A DNA stretch of 64,000 nt from Planococcus antarcticus DSM 14505 (GCF_001687565.2 NZ_CP016534.2:3476501-3540500), one strand, 5' to 3'; shown: positions 1 to 8,660, counted from the stretch's first letter. Translations and numbers: made by a program. The notes: a model not told the origin generated them from the sequence alone.

Positions 1-195
1 CAACTACATCCTGCAGATGACGCTAACGCTTAATGAACTCTAGTAACTCCTTTGGCTCACTTTTAACGAACTTTACTTTAATACCAGTTTCTTTTTCGAA
101 CTCCTTATATAATGCATCATCGACATCGTAATGGTGCTTTGTATATACATCTACTTCCTCTTACTCTTCCTTAAAGCTATCTGCAAGCAACTTAA
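1..195 (-). pseudogene. Remnant of Fe(3+) ABC transporter substrate-binding protein
   Basis: Reading the minus strand from about 195 downwards gives a peptide with the blocks EEVDVYTKHHYDVDDALYKE and FEKETGIKVKFVKSEPKEL, which is the N-terminal pattern of FutA/Fbp-type ferric iron binding proteins (VYTARHY...LYKEFEKETGIKV). The frame is broken by TAA at 161-163 and TAG at 23-25, and I see no usable start or lipobox. The gene runs off the left edge, so the rest may be outside. A Fur-type site lies directly upstream, which fits iron transport. Family assignment rests on the motif only. Confidence 0.6.
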
Positions 196-197
196 TT

Positions 198-216
198 GAC
201 AATGATTATCATAATC
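198..216 (-). promoter_or_regulatory. Putative Fur box
   Basis: The 19-bp sequence GACAATGATTATCATAATC matches the classical Fur consensus GATAATGATAATCATTATC at 16 of 19 positions. It sits immediately upstream of the decayed iron-binding protein reading frame on the minus strand, so it was probably the iron-responsive operator of that gene. Confidence 0.6.
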
Positions 217-783
217 AATTATAAGTCTATAATAAAAAAAGTCAATATAGGAATCAAAGGTAACTTTTATGCTTATGAATAAATCCCGAGTCTTTCACGC
301 ATCTAAATCTCTCCGTCAATAAACATGGAATGAAAACTTTAAATCACCTAATTAAGAATGGCATCAGCGAGGGTTGTTCATGGCATAAAACACTTCTACA
401 TACGAATAATCCCTACAGAACAAAGTAGCCATAAAGAGAAACACCTTGTGAACCTCACCACTTGCTTGATCTCTGATGCTTATAGCCCCTTTAATTGCCG
501 TAACGAACTGCATGCAATCATGGTGAAATATTCGGCTTGTTCAAGAACTTATCAGATCCGCACTATTAAAACCAACTTATTTAGAAGACTGTGCACTTAA
601 GCGGTCTTTTTCACTTCTACAAATAATGTTAGAAAATCTTCTATTTTTATAAACTAGCGGTATATTTATGGAAAGCATTTGGGAATGTAGATGTCACGTC
701 TTACTTACACGTTGATTTAACTAATTATTTAATTAAGAACGGTTAATCTTCGACTACCAGACAAAATAAACTAATATTTAAAA
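217..783. other. Non-coding stretch, no gene supported
   Basis: An open frame of 80 codons on the plus strand (358-600) has no ribosome binding site and a composition unlike the neighbouring genes, so I do not call it. Around 588-617 there is a small hairpin-like GAAGACTG/CGGTCTTTTTC element. Nothing else is recognised. Confidence 0.4.
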
Positions 784-1839
784 ATGACCGAGGTGAAAAG
801 TGTGGTGTTTAATAAAGTTTCTATGCGTATGATATGGCTTCTCCTGTTTCTACTAGTACTGACTTCCAACTTTGCTTTATATCGCACGTCATTAGGAGTC
901 AGCATATTACCGGCTAATACTCAGCTTGTGGTTCTGGGCTCTCTTATCGATCTAACTATTGTGGCTCCCGTATTATTTTTAGCTTGGCAACAAAAATTAA
1001 GTTGGAAGTACCTTCTTACATTGATGGCTGGAGGCTTAATTGTCGCTCGCTTTGTGATTCCAATGCAATACTTATCTCCATTTAAGACGCTTACACTCCT
1101 GGGCTTTGCAGTGGAAGCTGCGTTCGTTTTGCTTGAGGTATTATTGCTGTTAACGCTCTTTAAGTATTTGCCTGAAATCATCCGAAGTGTGAAGAAAAGT
1201 TCTTTACCGCAGCTATTTTCTTTCTCAAATGCAGTCGACCAAAAAGTTAAGAAACAACCGATTATACAAGTAATCTGTTCAGAAATACTAATGTTCTATT
1301 ACGCTTTTTGCCTTTGGAAAAAAGAGCCTGCACATAAAGAAAATACGTTTACACTTCATCAGAAATCAAGTCTGATTGCATTTTACGTCATGATGATTCA
1401 TGCGATTGTAGTCGAAACTTTGGGCGTACATTGGTGGCTACATGATAAGTCATTGATCTTATCGTTGCTCTTGTTAGTTGTAAACATCTATTCGATTATG
1501 TTATTTTTAGGCGATATCCAGGCTATAAGATTTAATCCTCTGCAAATTGATGATGATCGTCTGTATGTTTCATTGGGATTAATGAAACGTATGGAAATAA
1601 GATGGGAGGATATTGACGAGATTATAGAAGACCGTTCCACGCTAGAAAAAAAGCTCAGTAAGAACACAATAGATTTTGTAGCCCGTGATTTTGAGAAAGC
1701 TTATCCGGACGTCATAATCTAATTAAAACATCCACGAGAAGCTACGTTGCTGATGGGAATGAAGAAAAATTATGAGCAAGTTGCTATTCGAGTAGATGAA
1801 CCAGAAAGGTTTAAAGAAGTACTGAAATCTAAACTTTGA
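784..1839 (+). pseudogene. Membrane protein with C-terminal PH-like region, interrupted by one in-frame stop
   Basis: The frame opened at ATG 784 encodes five or six hydrophobic segments in residues 15-260, then a cytosolic tail (LYVSLGLMKRMEIRWEDIDEI) resembling the bacterial PH-like domains at the C-terminus of many Bacillales membrane proteins, including some annotated as beta-carotene 15,15'-monooxygenase. The frame stops at TAA 1720-1722, but translation continues in the same frame for 38 codons to TGA 1837-1839 with coherent protein sequence (LKHPREATLLMGMKKNYEQV...). A GAA-to-TAA change would explain it exactly. I infer a recent nonsense mutation; a shortened functional product of 312 residues is possible. 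No ribosome binding site of good quality precedes the start. Confidence 0.6.
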
Positions 1840-1934
1840 TTGCAAAAGAGGCACGTGCTTGTGCACAACACAATTTAGAATTTGTAAAACTTGTTAGTTC
1901 AAGCAACAGATGCAATTTTGAGTGTAGGTTTGAG

Positions 1935-1966
1935 AAAAGAGTAGCTCTTGCTACTCTTTTTATTTG
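1935..1966 (+). terminator. Rho-independent terminator
   Basis: Inverted repeat AAAAGAGTAG / CTACTCTTTT with a six-base loop followed by TATTT, about 100 bp after the interrupted membrane-protein gene. Confidence 0.7.
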
Positions 1967-2029
1967 TTATCTTATGGATTTAAAGTTGAGATTAAAGTTT
2001 ACATGAAGTAAGTAAAATCAAACCGACGA

Positions 2030-2284
2030 TTACAGTAGAAAATGAGAACAGTATCGACATTCCTCTGTTTTCATAACCAATAAATTAATGTTCGTTGTTT
2101 TTCCGATATAGATTTGAGGTGAAAATCGATCATCTAAGAAACCATATTGATCAATAAAGCAACGAGCATGATTTATCATTGCAGGTATAATGACATTTTC
2201 ACTTTTTAACGACTATCTAAAAGCTAGTAGCTTATCCACAATGCCCCTTACTTCACCAGTTCTTGGTATAGGGATAACAAGCAT
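2030..2284 (-). pseudogene. Possible decayed reading frame of unknown family
   Basis: On the minus strand an 85-codon frame from ATG 2284 to TAA 2030 reads like protein (IMLVIPIPRTGEV, then VIIPAMINHARCF and SPQIYIGKTTNINLLV) but has a TAG at 2213-2215 and no ribosome binding site. I do not recognise the family. It fits the decaying character of the left 3.4 kb; it may also be chance. The remaining bases between 1967 and 2372 show no other gene. Confidence 0.25.
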
Positions 2285-2372
2285 TATCTATAATTCAAAA
2301 GAAGGATATAAATAATTTCCGTAATCGAGGGCATTTGTTTTTCGGTGCTATGGATTTTCCTCTAAAAACCAA

Positions 2373-2873
2373 CTACTCAACACTCAAAGAAAAAACATAA
2401 TCCGTAGTCCTTTGTTCCCAAGCTGCTGCAAATTCATAAACCATTTTCCCAGTAGACTCATCGAGCACAACTTCACTGTACGGTCCTTTCATACGATGTT
2501 TGGGTCCCCGTATGTACACCTCATAAGAATCCGGCTCCTTTTCAAACTCAAGCTCGATCACTGCATTCGCATCTACTGATGGAGCTTTCTGGTTTTCAGC
2601 TAATTCTGCTGGGGAAACCGTTTCTGCTTCAATAGATACCATCGCATTCTCTTCTTTATCAAAATAGCTCCATGCACGTGTGCCGAGAATAGCAGAAACT
2701 TTAATCCCCTCCACCACTACTTTGAGGTTTGGCGGAGTTTTAGACACATCTTCCAAATCTTCTATTTGGGGATTTATGTTTTTTACTTCCATCGCTGTTT
2801 CTTGTTCTTCAGAGTAAGCTCTTGCCGCCAAGAGTAGAACCCCTACTAAAAACGAGAGTTTGAGTTTCATCAT
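2373..2873 (-). CDS. Secreted hypothetical protein, 166 aa
   Basis: The start is set at ATG 2873 because GAAGGAG lies five bases upstream; a GTG two codons earlier is less well placed. The N-terminus is a signal peptide: lysines, a hydrophobic stretch (LSFLVGVLLL) and an ARA-Y signal peptidase I site; there is no lipobox cysteine. The mature part is acidic and rich in E/V, with no motif I recognise. It could be an envelope-associated protein. It is a single gene with no co-directional partner. It is the only apparently intact gene in the left-hand decaying zone. Confidence 0.6.
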   Translation of the reverse strand: MMKLKLSFLVGVLLLAARAYSEEQETAMEVKNINPQIEDLEDVSKTPPNLKVVVEGIKVSAILGTRAWSYFDKEENAMVSIEAETVSPAELAENQKAPSVDANAVIELEFEKEPDSYEVYIRGPKHRMKGPYSEVVLDESTGKMVYEFAAAWEQRTTDYVFSLSVE

Positions 2874-3076
2874 CTTCACTCCTTCTCTTCATTAGACAAT
2901 GAGTTAAGAGAAAAGTTACGCCACAACAATCATAAAAAAGTAAAACACACTACTCCCGGAACTGTTCAAAGCTTGGGATTGTGTTTTTTAAAATAAATCA
3001 CAAATAGTATTAGTGCTTTTGCAAATAGACAAATGATTACTTTTCAGTTGAACTAAGGTTGCTAGTTATACCGGAA

Positions 3077-3330
3077 ATGAACTTTTGCTATTACAGAAGA
3101 GTCATTCATTTACTTATTTCCCCCATCCTTTTAGCAGGCTGTACGAGCCTTTCAGTAGAAGAAAAAACTTCATAGAATAAGGAATTGCAACAGTTTATAC
3201 GAAATTTGAAGAAGGAAAAGAAAGCACTGTAGAGCTTCCAATCGAGGTAGTGGAAACTCTGAAGTATCCAAGCATTTTTGAAAGTGAGCCTGAAAATGGT
3301 GCTAAAGAAGAACAAAATAATGTGCGATAA
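3077..3330 (+). pseudogene. Frameshifted lipoprotein gene
   Basis: ATG 3077 opens a classic lipoprotein signal peptide: RR, hydrophobic core LLISPILLAG and the lipobox LAGC with cysteine codon at 3140. The frame ends at TAG 3173-3175. In another frame from 3181 a coherent peptide follows (GIATVYTKFEEGKESTVELP ... EEQNNVR) to TAA 3328-3330, just before a strong terminator. Two parts in different frames ending at a terminator indicate a single lipoprotein gene of about 80 codons broken by a frameshift. Function unknown. Confidence 0.5.
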
Positions 3331-3336
3331 TAGAAA

Positions 3337-3384
3337 AAAACAGACACAAAAATCTCTTCAAGAGAAATTTCGTGTCTGTTTTAT
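3337..3384. terminator. Bidirectional terminator
   Basis: AAACAGACAC pairs with GTGTCTGTTT across an inner AATCTCTT/AAGAGAAATT stem; A-rich before and T-rich after, so it can serve both the lipoprotein remnant on the plus strand and the TspO-like gene on the minus strand. Confidence 0.75.
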
Positions 3385-3397
3385 TTGTGTAGCTCTT

Positions 3398-4210
3398 TTA
3401 ACTCGTCTTTATTGAATATAGAGCTTTGTCGTTTTTAATAAATGTCCATACGCTAGCAATCAGTAAAATCACAATTCCGGCTACCAAAACTATTTGAATG
3501 GTCGTCGACATTGATGGATCTAGTCGTCCGTTGTTATACGCGCTATAGATACCAAAGAAAGCCCATGCAATGGGAAGTGGAAATGCCGCGTTTTTGTATA
3601 ACGCCAAGTAGAAGAGGACAAACCCAATGGCAACCAACAAAATGAGGATTGTCCAAATGGAATCGGACACGCCAAAGCCATTCCATTCCTGCTGCACTAA
3701 AAATAACGAAATGTTAACGATTGTCGCGATAAAAACCCATGACGCGTAAAGTGTAAAACTGATTCCTGCCAGAGTTGAAGGAAATTGAGAACGATTGACC
3801 GTTATTCTTTTTACGATAAAGATCAAGGAGAACAATAGTCCAAAAATTAAAATCGTTGAAATCCCCAATAGTTCGTAAGAAAACGTAACGATCCACGCCA
3901 TATTAAATAGCGCGCTTGCGATAAATAATGGCGATACCATTCGAATCAATTTACCGACGTTTTCATCTTTTCGTTTGATAAAGAAATAAATTAATGTCAC
4001 CAGCAGCAAGGTATAAATAACGCCCCAAATTGAAAACGTGAACGGTGCGGGTGAAATGAGCGTCATGTATTTGTCTGATAGATCTTTTTGACTCATGCCA
4101 TTAAAAAAACCGGACGATCCCAAGTAATTTATGCCTAAGGTTAAAAAGTAAAAAACCAAATTTAAAAGAGTCCATCTCTTTGTTTTTTTCAATGTTTTTT
4201 CATCCATCAT
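3398..4210 (-). CDS. TspO/MBR-related tryptophan-rich membrane protein
   Basis: A 270-residue integral membrane protein with about eight hydrophobic segments. The block SPAPFTFSIWGVIY is the hallmark of the TspO/MBR-related family, and the later AWAFFGIYSAY block fits as well. It is longer than the roughly 160-residue classical TspO and corresponds to the enlarged Bacillales group often called tryptophan-rich sensory proteins. TspO proteins bind tetrapyrroles and related ligands in the membrane; the role of the enlarged group is not known. The start at 4210 has AGGAGG seven bases upstream. Monocistronic, ending at the bidirectional terminator. Confidence 0.75.
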   Translation of the reverse strand: MMDEKTLKKTKRWTLLNLVFYFLTLGINYLGSSGFFNGMSQKDLSDKYMTLISPAPFTFSIWGVIYTLLLVTLIYFFIKRKDENVGKLIRMVSPLFIASALFNMAWIVTFSYELLGISTILIFGLLFSLIFIVKRITVNRSQFPSTLAGISFTLYASWVFIATIVNISLFLVQQEWNGFGVSDSIWTILILLVAIGFVLFYLALYKNAAFPLPIAWAFFGIYSAYNNGRLDPSMSTTIQIVLVAGIVILLIASVWTFIKNDKALYSIKTS

Positions 4211-4624
4211 GACTCAGCCTCCTGGTGTCTATTTTTCATATTGTTGTATGTGTACAAAAAGCGTCTCTCTCATCCTCGCTTTAGTCATAAACACGCGCTG
4301 TAGCTGCTCTCGCTCGAAACAGATTGAAGATGACGAGATTAGCTTTATCGATCTCGGACATCGAAAGGCTATGTATGAGCAAAAAAGCTTTTTCTCTTTT
4401 TAGATGAATAAGCTTTCGAAAAAAGACTGCCCGTTTTCAAATAATTTAGCAGTCTTCTTTTTCGTTACTCGTATAGTAGACGATTTCCCTCATCCTTTCT
4501 TTGATAAACTACGCTTTTCCACTTTTGGTCGCTTTACCTGTTGCTGCATAGACATCGCGCTATTTATGGGGATCGATAATAATTTGCCTGTCATGGTGCA
4601 AGGTGTCAATACGATGCGCTTCGT
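4211..4624. other. Intergenic region with terminator, no gene
   Basis: Frames at 4209-4403 and 4404-4628 lack ribosome binding sites and protein-like composition. A hairpin AAAGACTGC / GCAGTCTTCTTT (4416-4465) followed by T-rich sequence looks like a terminator. Nothing else is recognised. Confidence 0.4.
4416..4465 (+). terminator. Putative terminator
   Basis: Stem AAAAGACTGC / GCAGTCTTCTTTT separated by about 22 bases, followed by TCG; it isolates the XRE operon from upstream transcription. Confidence 0.4.
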
Positions 4625-4681
4625 TTGACTTTTCCGAAAGAAAATGTAATATATAAATTACATTCGCAATATATATATTGC
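4625..4681 (+). promoter_or_regulatory. Promoter of the XRE operon with two palindromic operators
   Basis: A -35 box TTGACT (4625-4630) and -10 box TAATAT (4647-4652) are 16 bp apart. The -10 is embedded in the palindrome TGTAAT-N6-ATTACA (4645-4662), and a second, perfect palindrome GCAATATATATATTGC (4666-4681) follows directly. Their position over the start of transcription and directly before an XRE regulator gene suggests autoregulation by its product. Confidence 0.6.
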
Positions 4682-4699
4682 ATTTTAGTGGAGGCATTT

Positions 4700-4894
4700 A
4701 TGAAAAATAATTTAAAAATTGCTCGAATACAAGCTTCTATTAAACAAGATGAATTGGCTTCACTAACCGGTGTTACCCGACAAACGATTGGTTTAATTGA
4801 AAAAGGAAGCTATAATCCAAGTCTAAATCTGTGTATTGCAATTGCAAAAGCCTTGAACAAGACGCTGGATGATTTATTTTGGGAGGTTGAGTAA
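4700..4894 (+). CDS. XRE-family transcriptional regulator, 64 aa
   Basis: A minimal Cro/CI helix-turn-helix protein: LKIARIQASIKQDELASLTG forms helices 1-2 and VTRQTIGLIEKG is the recognition helix region; the NPSLNLCIAIAKALN and LDDLFW ends are typical of YvaO/YgzD-like small regulators. I start at ATG 4700 because GGAGG is four bases upstream; a longer frame from 4625 runs through the promoter. Its stop is one base before the start of the next gene, so the two are cotranscribed. The two palindromes in its promoter are its likely binding sites. Confidence 0.85.
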   Translation: MKNNLKIARIQASIKQDELASLTGVTRQTIGLIEKGSYNPSLNLCIAIAKALNKTLDDLFWEVE

Positions 4895-4895
4895 A

Positions 4896-5369
4896 ATGGA
4901 AAAAACATGGATTGCTAATTTACTGCCAACAGATGAATACAGAGAAAAACGATTTCTTTACTTTGTTGCGGAATCTGTTTTTATATTGGGGATCATGCTT
5001 TCTTTGTATTTAAGCGTTGACCTTTTCTTTGTAGCGTTGGATGTTCCAGGGAATCTGCTGGCACTTTTTTCTTTGGGATTTTTGAGTATCTATATAGTTC
5101 TCCGGTCTACGTTGACGGGCATTGAGTTTCCTCAAGTTGCCACATCAAAAAACTTTAAAGCAGAGAAACGTTCTAAAGTTTACGGAGCTCTTCGTTTTTG
5201 GATAATCTCTATTATTGTGTACGGTCTATTTAAAGGGATTCCATCCAACCTAGAAGAAGCACTGGATATTTTAGGTCCCTCTACCTTGGCGGCGATTTTT
5301 CTCTTTATTTTGAGCTATCTTTCTTTGAGAAAGTCCTATAACAAAAATAAAGAGCTACTGGACGATTAA
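4896..5369 (+). CDS. Membrane protein paired with XRE regulator (DUF3278-like)
   Basis: 157 residues from ATG 4896, with GGGAGG ten bases upstream inside the end of the regulator gene. Four hydrophobic segments are visible (about residues 23-45, 50-70, 98-118 and 125-145), separated by a basic loop (KNFKAEKRSKVYG). Small membrane proteins of the DUF3278 type are commonly found directly after such XRE regulators in Firmicutes; their function is unknown. The gene pair resembles a two-gene module but shows no toxin signature. A terminator follows 40 bp downstream. Confidence 0.6.
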   Translation: MEKTWIANLLPTDEYREKRFLYFVAESVFILGIMLSLYLSVDLFFVALDVPGNLLALFSLGFLSIYIVLRSTLTGIEFPQVATSKNFKAEKRSKVYGALRFWIISIIVYGLFKGIPSNLEEALDILGPSTLAAIFLFILSYLSLRKSYNKNKELLDD

Positions 5370-5407
5370 GAATTGTATGTAATCGGTTATTCGGCAATTA
5401 AAGAAAA

Positions 5408-5456
5408 AAACGCATCAACTCTAGAGCCGATTAAAGCTCAAGGTTGATGCGTTTTC
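5408..5456. terminator. Rho-independent terminator, probably bidirectional
   Basis: AAAACGCATCAAC pairs with GTTGATGCGTTTT around a 24-base loop that itself contains AGAGC/GCTC; it separates the XRE operon from the convergent aldo/keto reductase gene. Confidence 0.75.
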
Positions 5457-5473
5457 TTTATACAATGAAGTCT

Positions 5474-6544
5474 TTACTCTTCTATTCCCATCGACTGTTT
5501 ATACCCTTCCAAATACGTTTTCTCAGACGAACTGCTCATGTCAAACGAACTCATAGCGCGGTGCCAGTTCGGATAGATTGGCACCGGACGCGCGGCGGAT
5601 TCGATTTGATCATGCTCGTCTTGTGTTAGTTTGATTTCGAAAGAAGCGATGTTTTCTTTTAATTGCTCCTCATTGCGGGCTGCAATGACAATCGGTCCGA
5701 CGTTTGGACGGTCCCGAACCCAAGCATACGCGATCTGTGGCACAGACGCATTGTGATTTGCTGCGACTTCTTCCAGTACATCGATTACCTGGTAAAGCCG
5801 CTCCTGGTCCTGCACCCATGGCTCTGGCCATCCGGCGCCTTGTCGTGTGTTGTCAGGCGCTTTTTTGTTGCGACCAATTTTGCCGTTTAGCAACCCTTCA
5901 CCAAGTGGACTCCAAATCATCGAACCGATGCCGAGTTCTTGGCCTGCTGGAAGCAGTTCGTATTCCGCTTCTCGTGCTTCTGGTGTGTAATAGATCTGCT
6001 GAGTGATTGGGGGAATGTTACCGGATTGCTCGGCAACTGTAAACGTTCGAGCCAGCGCCCAACCACTGTAGTTCGATACGCCCCAATGGCGAATCTTACC
6101 GGATTTCACAAGGCTCGTCATTGTTTCCACCGTTTCCTCAACCGGCGTCTGCCCGTCCCATAGGTGAACGAAATAGACATCGAGATAGTCCGTCCCCAAG
6201 CGCTCGAGCGACTGGTCGATGGATGTCAGGATGTTGTTTCGCGAAGCTCCTCTAGCGTTAGGGTTGTCTCCCATTGGAAAACCAGTTTTTGATGTCAGCA
6301 ATAGTTCATCGCGGCGTCCTTTAATGGCTGCGCCTAACACTTTTTCCGCATCTCCTTGTGAATACAGATTAGCAGTATCGAACATGTTGATACCCGCTTC
6401 TAGCGACCTGTCCACCATCCGGCGTGCCAGACTTTCATCGATATTGCCTGCTGCTTCAAACCCGTTTGTTCCACTGAAAGGGACCGTCCCGAGTATGTAC
6501 TTCGGAACACGTAAGCCCGAGTTTCCTAGATAAATAGTTTCCAT
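5474..6544 (-). CDS. Aldo/keto reductase
   Basis: A 356-residue NADPH-dependent oxidoreductase of the AKR superfamily. The catalytic tetrad is visible: D in FDTANLYS, Y four residues on, K in LLTSKTG and H in VYFVHLWD; the [16 protein letters not shown] region near the C-terminus binds the cofactor phosphate. It resembles the long YajO/YghZ-like group that reduces aldehydes and ketones; the natural substrate is unknown. I start at ATG 6544 because GGAGG lies six bases upstream; the open frame continues to 6616 without support. Monocistronic. Confidence 0.8.
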   Translation of the reverse strand: METIYLGNSGLRVPKYILGTVPFSGTNGFEAAGNIDESLARRMVDRSLEAGINMFDTANLYSQGDAEKVLGAAIKGRRDELLLTSKTGFPMGDNPNARGASRNNILTSIDQSLERLGTDYLDVYFVHLWDGQTPVEETVETMTSLVKSGKIRHWGVSNYSGWALARTFTVAEQSGNIPPITQQIYYTPEAREAEYELLPAGQELGIGSMIWSPLGEGLLNGKIGRNKKAPDNTRQGAGWPEPWVQDQERLYQVIDVLEEVAANHNASVPQIAYAWVRDRPNVGPIVIAARNEEQLKENIASFEIKLTQDEHDQIESAARPVPIYPNWHRAMSSFDMSSSSEKTYLEGYKQSMGIEE

Positions 6545-6739
6545 AATTGCCTCCTTGTATAGATACCTTATTTTTATATTAGACAGTAGTAGAGTACCCT
6601 TTGACTGAATAGACAAAACGGTGCCTTTTCCACATTTTTGAAAAACGTCTCTCGAGACCTGTACATTTTCTGCTTTAAAGCCATTAAACCCTGTGCTATA
6701 CTGACTTTATCAAACGACAGAAAGGCTGATGGGTGGACG

Positions 6740-6751
6740 ATGCGTAACTAA
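6740..6751 (+). CDS. Three-codon leader ORF (Met-Arg-Asn)
   Basis: ATG CGT AAC TAA with GGGTGG five bases upstream. Its stop codon overlaps the first pairing segment of the leader, so a ribosome held on it would mask ACTAATC and favour antitermination. Very short leader ORFs of this kind precede several ABC-F resistance genes. An alternative 50-codon frame from ATG 6728 has a poorer Shine-Dalgarno. Confidence 0.5.
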   Translation: MRN

Positions 6752-6876
6752 TCTTGTTTTAGCGACTGAAATTTATAATTTCAACTCACGCAAAATAGGA
6801 TTAGTCTGCCCACATCTAGAAAAACTGTCGAGCCATTGCACACAGATGGCTTATTTAGAACGGGCACCATATGGCT

Positions 6877-6908
6877 AATCCTTCCAAATTTTTTTGGGAG
6901 GATTTTTT
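6877..6908 (+). terminator. Attenuator terminator in ABC-F leader
   Basis: Nine-pair stem AATCCTTCC / GGGAGGATT with one G-U pair, a T-rich loop and a run of six T, ending 30 bases before the start codon of the ABC-F gene. Confidence 0.75.
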
Positions 6909-6938
6909 AGTTCTCCCTGACCTGAAGGGAATGATTGG

Positions 6939-8591
6939 ATGAAAGAACTATTGAAATTACAGAATATCGGCTTTGAATTGATGGACACGGTGATTTTCGA
7001 GAAGGTCAACGCGACTGTTCAGCAAGGCGAAGTCATCGGTATTATCGGCAAAAATGGAGCGGGCAAGTCAACCTTGCTTCGGCTGATCGCTGGTGAATTG
7101 GAGCCATCGACAGGCTGGAGCCAGTGGATCCCGCCGAATATTGAAACCGTATTTGTGGAACAGGAAACGGAAACGCATTCGTTCAGTGAAGTTACGGCTT
7201 CCGAAAGCGCTCTGCTGAAAAAATGGCACGTGCCGGAACATGACTTCCCGCTTCTCAGCGGAGGGGAAAAACTAAAAGCCCGCCTTTCTGCTGGTCTGTC
7301 TCGGAATGCTCACCTACTGTTGCTAGATGAGCCGACCAATCACTTGGACAGTGGCAGCATCCAACTGCTGCGGACGCAGATTCGAAAATACTCGGGCACC
7401 ATCATCTTGGTGTCGCATAATCGTCACTTTCTGGACGCCGTAGCGACGAAAATCTGGTCGCTTGAAAATCAAAAACTTATTCAGCACAGCGGAAATTACA
7501 CAAGCTACGTGGAAGCGCGGAAGCAGAAACGGCTGACACAGCAACGCGAATACGACAAGCAACAGAAAATGGTGGAGCGCATCAAAGCGCAGATGGATGA
7601 ACTCACTTCCTGGTCGCATAAAGCGCATGCCGAATCGACCAAGCAGGAAGGTGCGAAAGAGTATTACCGGATGAAAGCCAAGCGCATGGACAAGCAAGTC
7701 AAATCCAAAGAAAAGCGTCTGGAAAAAGAGTTGGAGAAGGTCAACGCGGATGCGCCCGAGCCTGAATACGAAGTCAGCTTCTCGATGAACGCCGCGCATA
7801 AAACCGGCAAGCGTTTTCTCGAAGTGAAAGATCTGTCGAAAGCGTTCGGTGGCAAGCTGCTGTTTGAAAAAGCTGGTTTCACCATCATGCACGGGGAAAA
7901 AGTCGCCATCGAAGGTCCAAACGGCAGCGGCAAAACGACGTTATTGAAAATCCTGCTTGGGCAGGAATCCGCGAACGGCAGCGTTTGGATGTCCCCTTCT
8001 GCAAGCGTCGGCTACCTGACCCAGGAAGTGTTCGACTTGCCGCTCGAGAAAACTCCGGGTGAGCTGTTTTACAAAGAGACATTTGAAGCACGCGGCAAAG
8101 TCCAGAACTTGATGAAGCATCTCGGCTTTACAGCACAGCAGTGGAAAGAACCGATCGGCGCCATGAGCATGGGCGAACGCATCAAATGCAAGCTGATGGT
8201 CTATATCCTGGAAGAACGGGACGCGCTGATTCTCGACGAACCGACCAACCACCTTGACTTGCCGTCACGTGAGCAGCTCGAGGAAACGCTTGCGCATTAT
8301 ACAGGCACGATGCTGGTCGTCTCCCATGACCAGGCTTTCCGGGAAAGAACGACCACTAGCAAACTGATCATCGCAGGCCAGCACATTGAGAAACAGCTCG
8401 ACGCACCCGCTCCGGAACGGGATGAAACGGGGGAATTGCTGATGCGGCTTGAAACGGAACGGCAGGAAGTCCTTGGGAAATTGAGCTTCATGACAGCGAA
8501 GGATCTACAGTACACCGAGCTCGATCGGCGGTTTATTGAGCTTACGCAGGAGATTAAGGAGCTGAAAGAGAAAAGTGATGCTTGGCTTTGA
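6939..8591 (+). CDS. ABC-F ribosomal protection protein, VmlR-like
   Basis: 550 residues with two ABC ATPase domains and no membrane segments. Domain 1: Walker A GKNGAGKST (about 37-45), signature LSGGEK, Walker B LLLLDEPTNHLD. A basic, helical interdomain linker (about 180-290) is the antibiotic-resistance arm that reaches the ribosomal peptidyl-transferase centre. Domain 2: GPNGSGKTT, MSMGER, LILDEPTNHLD. A charged C-terminal helix (about 495-550) resembles the VmlR C-terminal extension. Members of this group dislodge lincosamides, streptogramin A and pleuromutilins. The attenuator leader supports an antibiotic-inducible gene. The coding sequence looks more GC-rich than its neighbours, which could reflect transfer. 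Confidence 0.85.
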   Translation: MKELLKLQNIGFELMDTVIFEKVNATVQQGEVIGIIGKNGAGKSTLLRLIAGELEPSTGWSQWIPPNIETVFVEQETETHSFSEVTASESALLKKWHVPEHDFPLLSGGEKLKARLSAGLSRNAHLLLLDEPTNHLDSGSIQLLRTQIRKYSGTIILVSHNRHFLDAVATKIWSLENQKLIQHSGNYTSYVEARKQKRLTQQREYDKQQKMVERIKAQMDELTSWSHKAHAESTKQEGAKEYYRMKAKRMDKQVKSKEKRLEKELEKVNADAPEPEYEVSFSMNAAHKTGKRFLEVKDLSKAFGGKLLFEKAGFTIMHGEKVAIEGPNGSGKTTLLKILLGQESANGSVWMSPSASVGYLTQEVFDLPLEKTPGELFYKETFEARGKVQNLMKHLGFTAQQWKEPIGAMSMGERIKCKLMVYILEERDALILDEPTNHLDLPSREQLEETLAHYTGTMLVVSHDQAFRERTTTSKLIIAGQHIEKQLDAPAPERDETGELLMRLETERQEVLGKLSFMTAKDLQYTELDRRFIELTQEIKELKEKSDAWL

Positions 8592-8603
8592 ATAAATAAA
8601 AGA

Positions 8604-8641
8604 AAAGAGCATTTCCTGCCTGGATCAGGAAATGCTCTTCT
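8604..8641. terminator. Terminator after the ABC-F gene
   Basis: AAGAGCATTTCCTG pairs with CAGGAAATGCTCTT around a short loop; suited to both the ABC-F gene and the convergent small genes. Confidence 0.8.
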
Positions 8642-8660
8642 GTTTACACATCAATTCAGT

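Larger units (their letters stand above)
6697..6938 (+). promoter_or_regulatory. Antibiotic-responsive leader of the ABC-F gene
   Basis: An extended -10 promoter (TGCTATACT, -10 at 6697-6702) is followed by a leader of about 230 nt. It holds a three-codon ORF, then segments that can pair in exclusive ways: ACTAATC (6747-6753) with GGATTAGT (6798-6805), or GGATTAG with CTAATCC (6875-6881), or AATCCTTCC (6877-6885) with GGGAGGATT (6896-6904) to make a terminator. A further TCCCT/AGGGA hairpin (6914-6930) covers the Shine-Dalgarno of the main gene. This is the layout of transcription plus translation attenuation known for vmlR and related ABC-F genes, here inferred from sequence. Confidence 0.7.

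Noticed and set aside
358..600. 80-codon plus-strand frame
   Set aside because: No ribosome binding site, odd composition and no family resemblance; surrounded by decayed sequence.
3106..3315. 69-codon minus-strand frame
   Set aside because: It is the complement of the frameshifted lipoprotein gene, which has a clear signal peptide on the plus strand.
6728..6880. 50-codon frame through the ABC-F leader
   Set aside because: Its Shine-Dalgarno is only three bases from the ATG and the peptide looks random; the three-codon ORF is better placed for attenuation.
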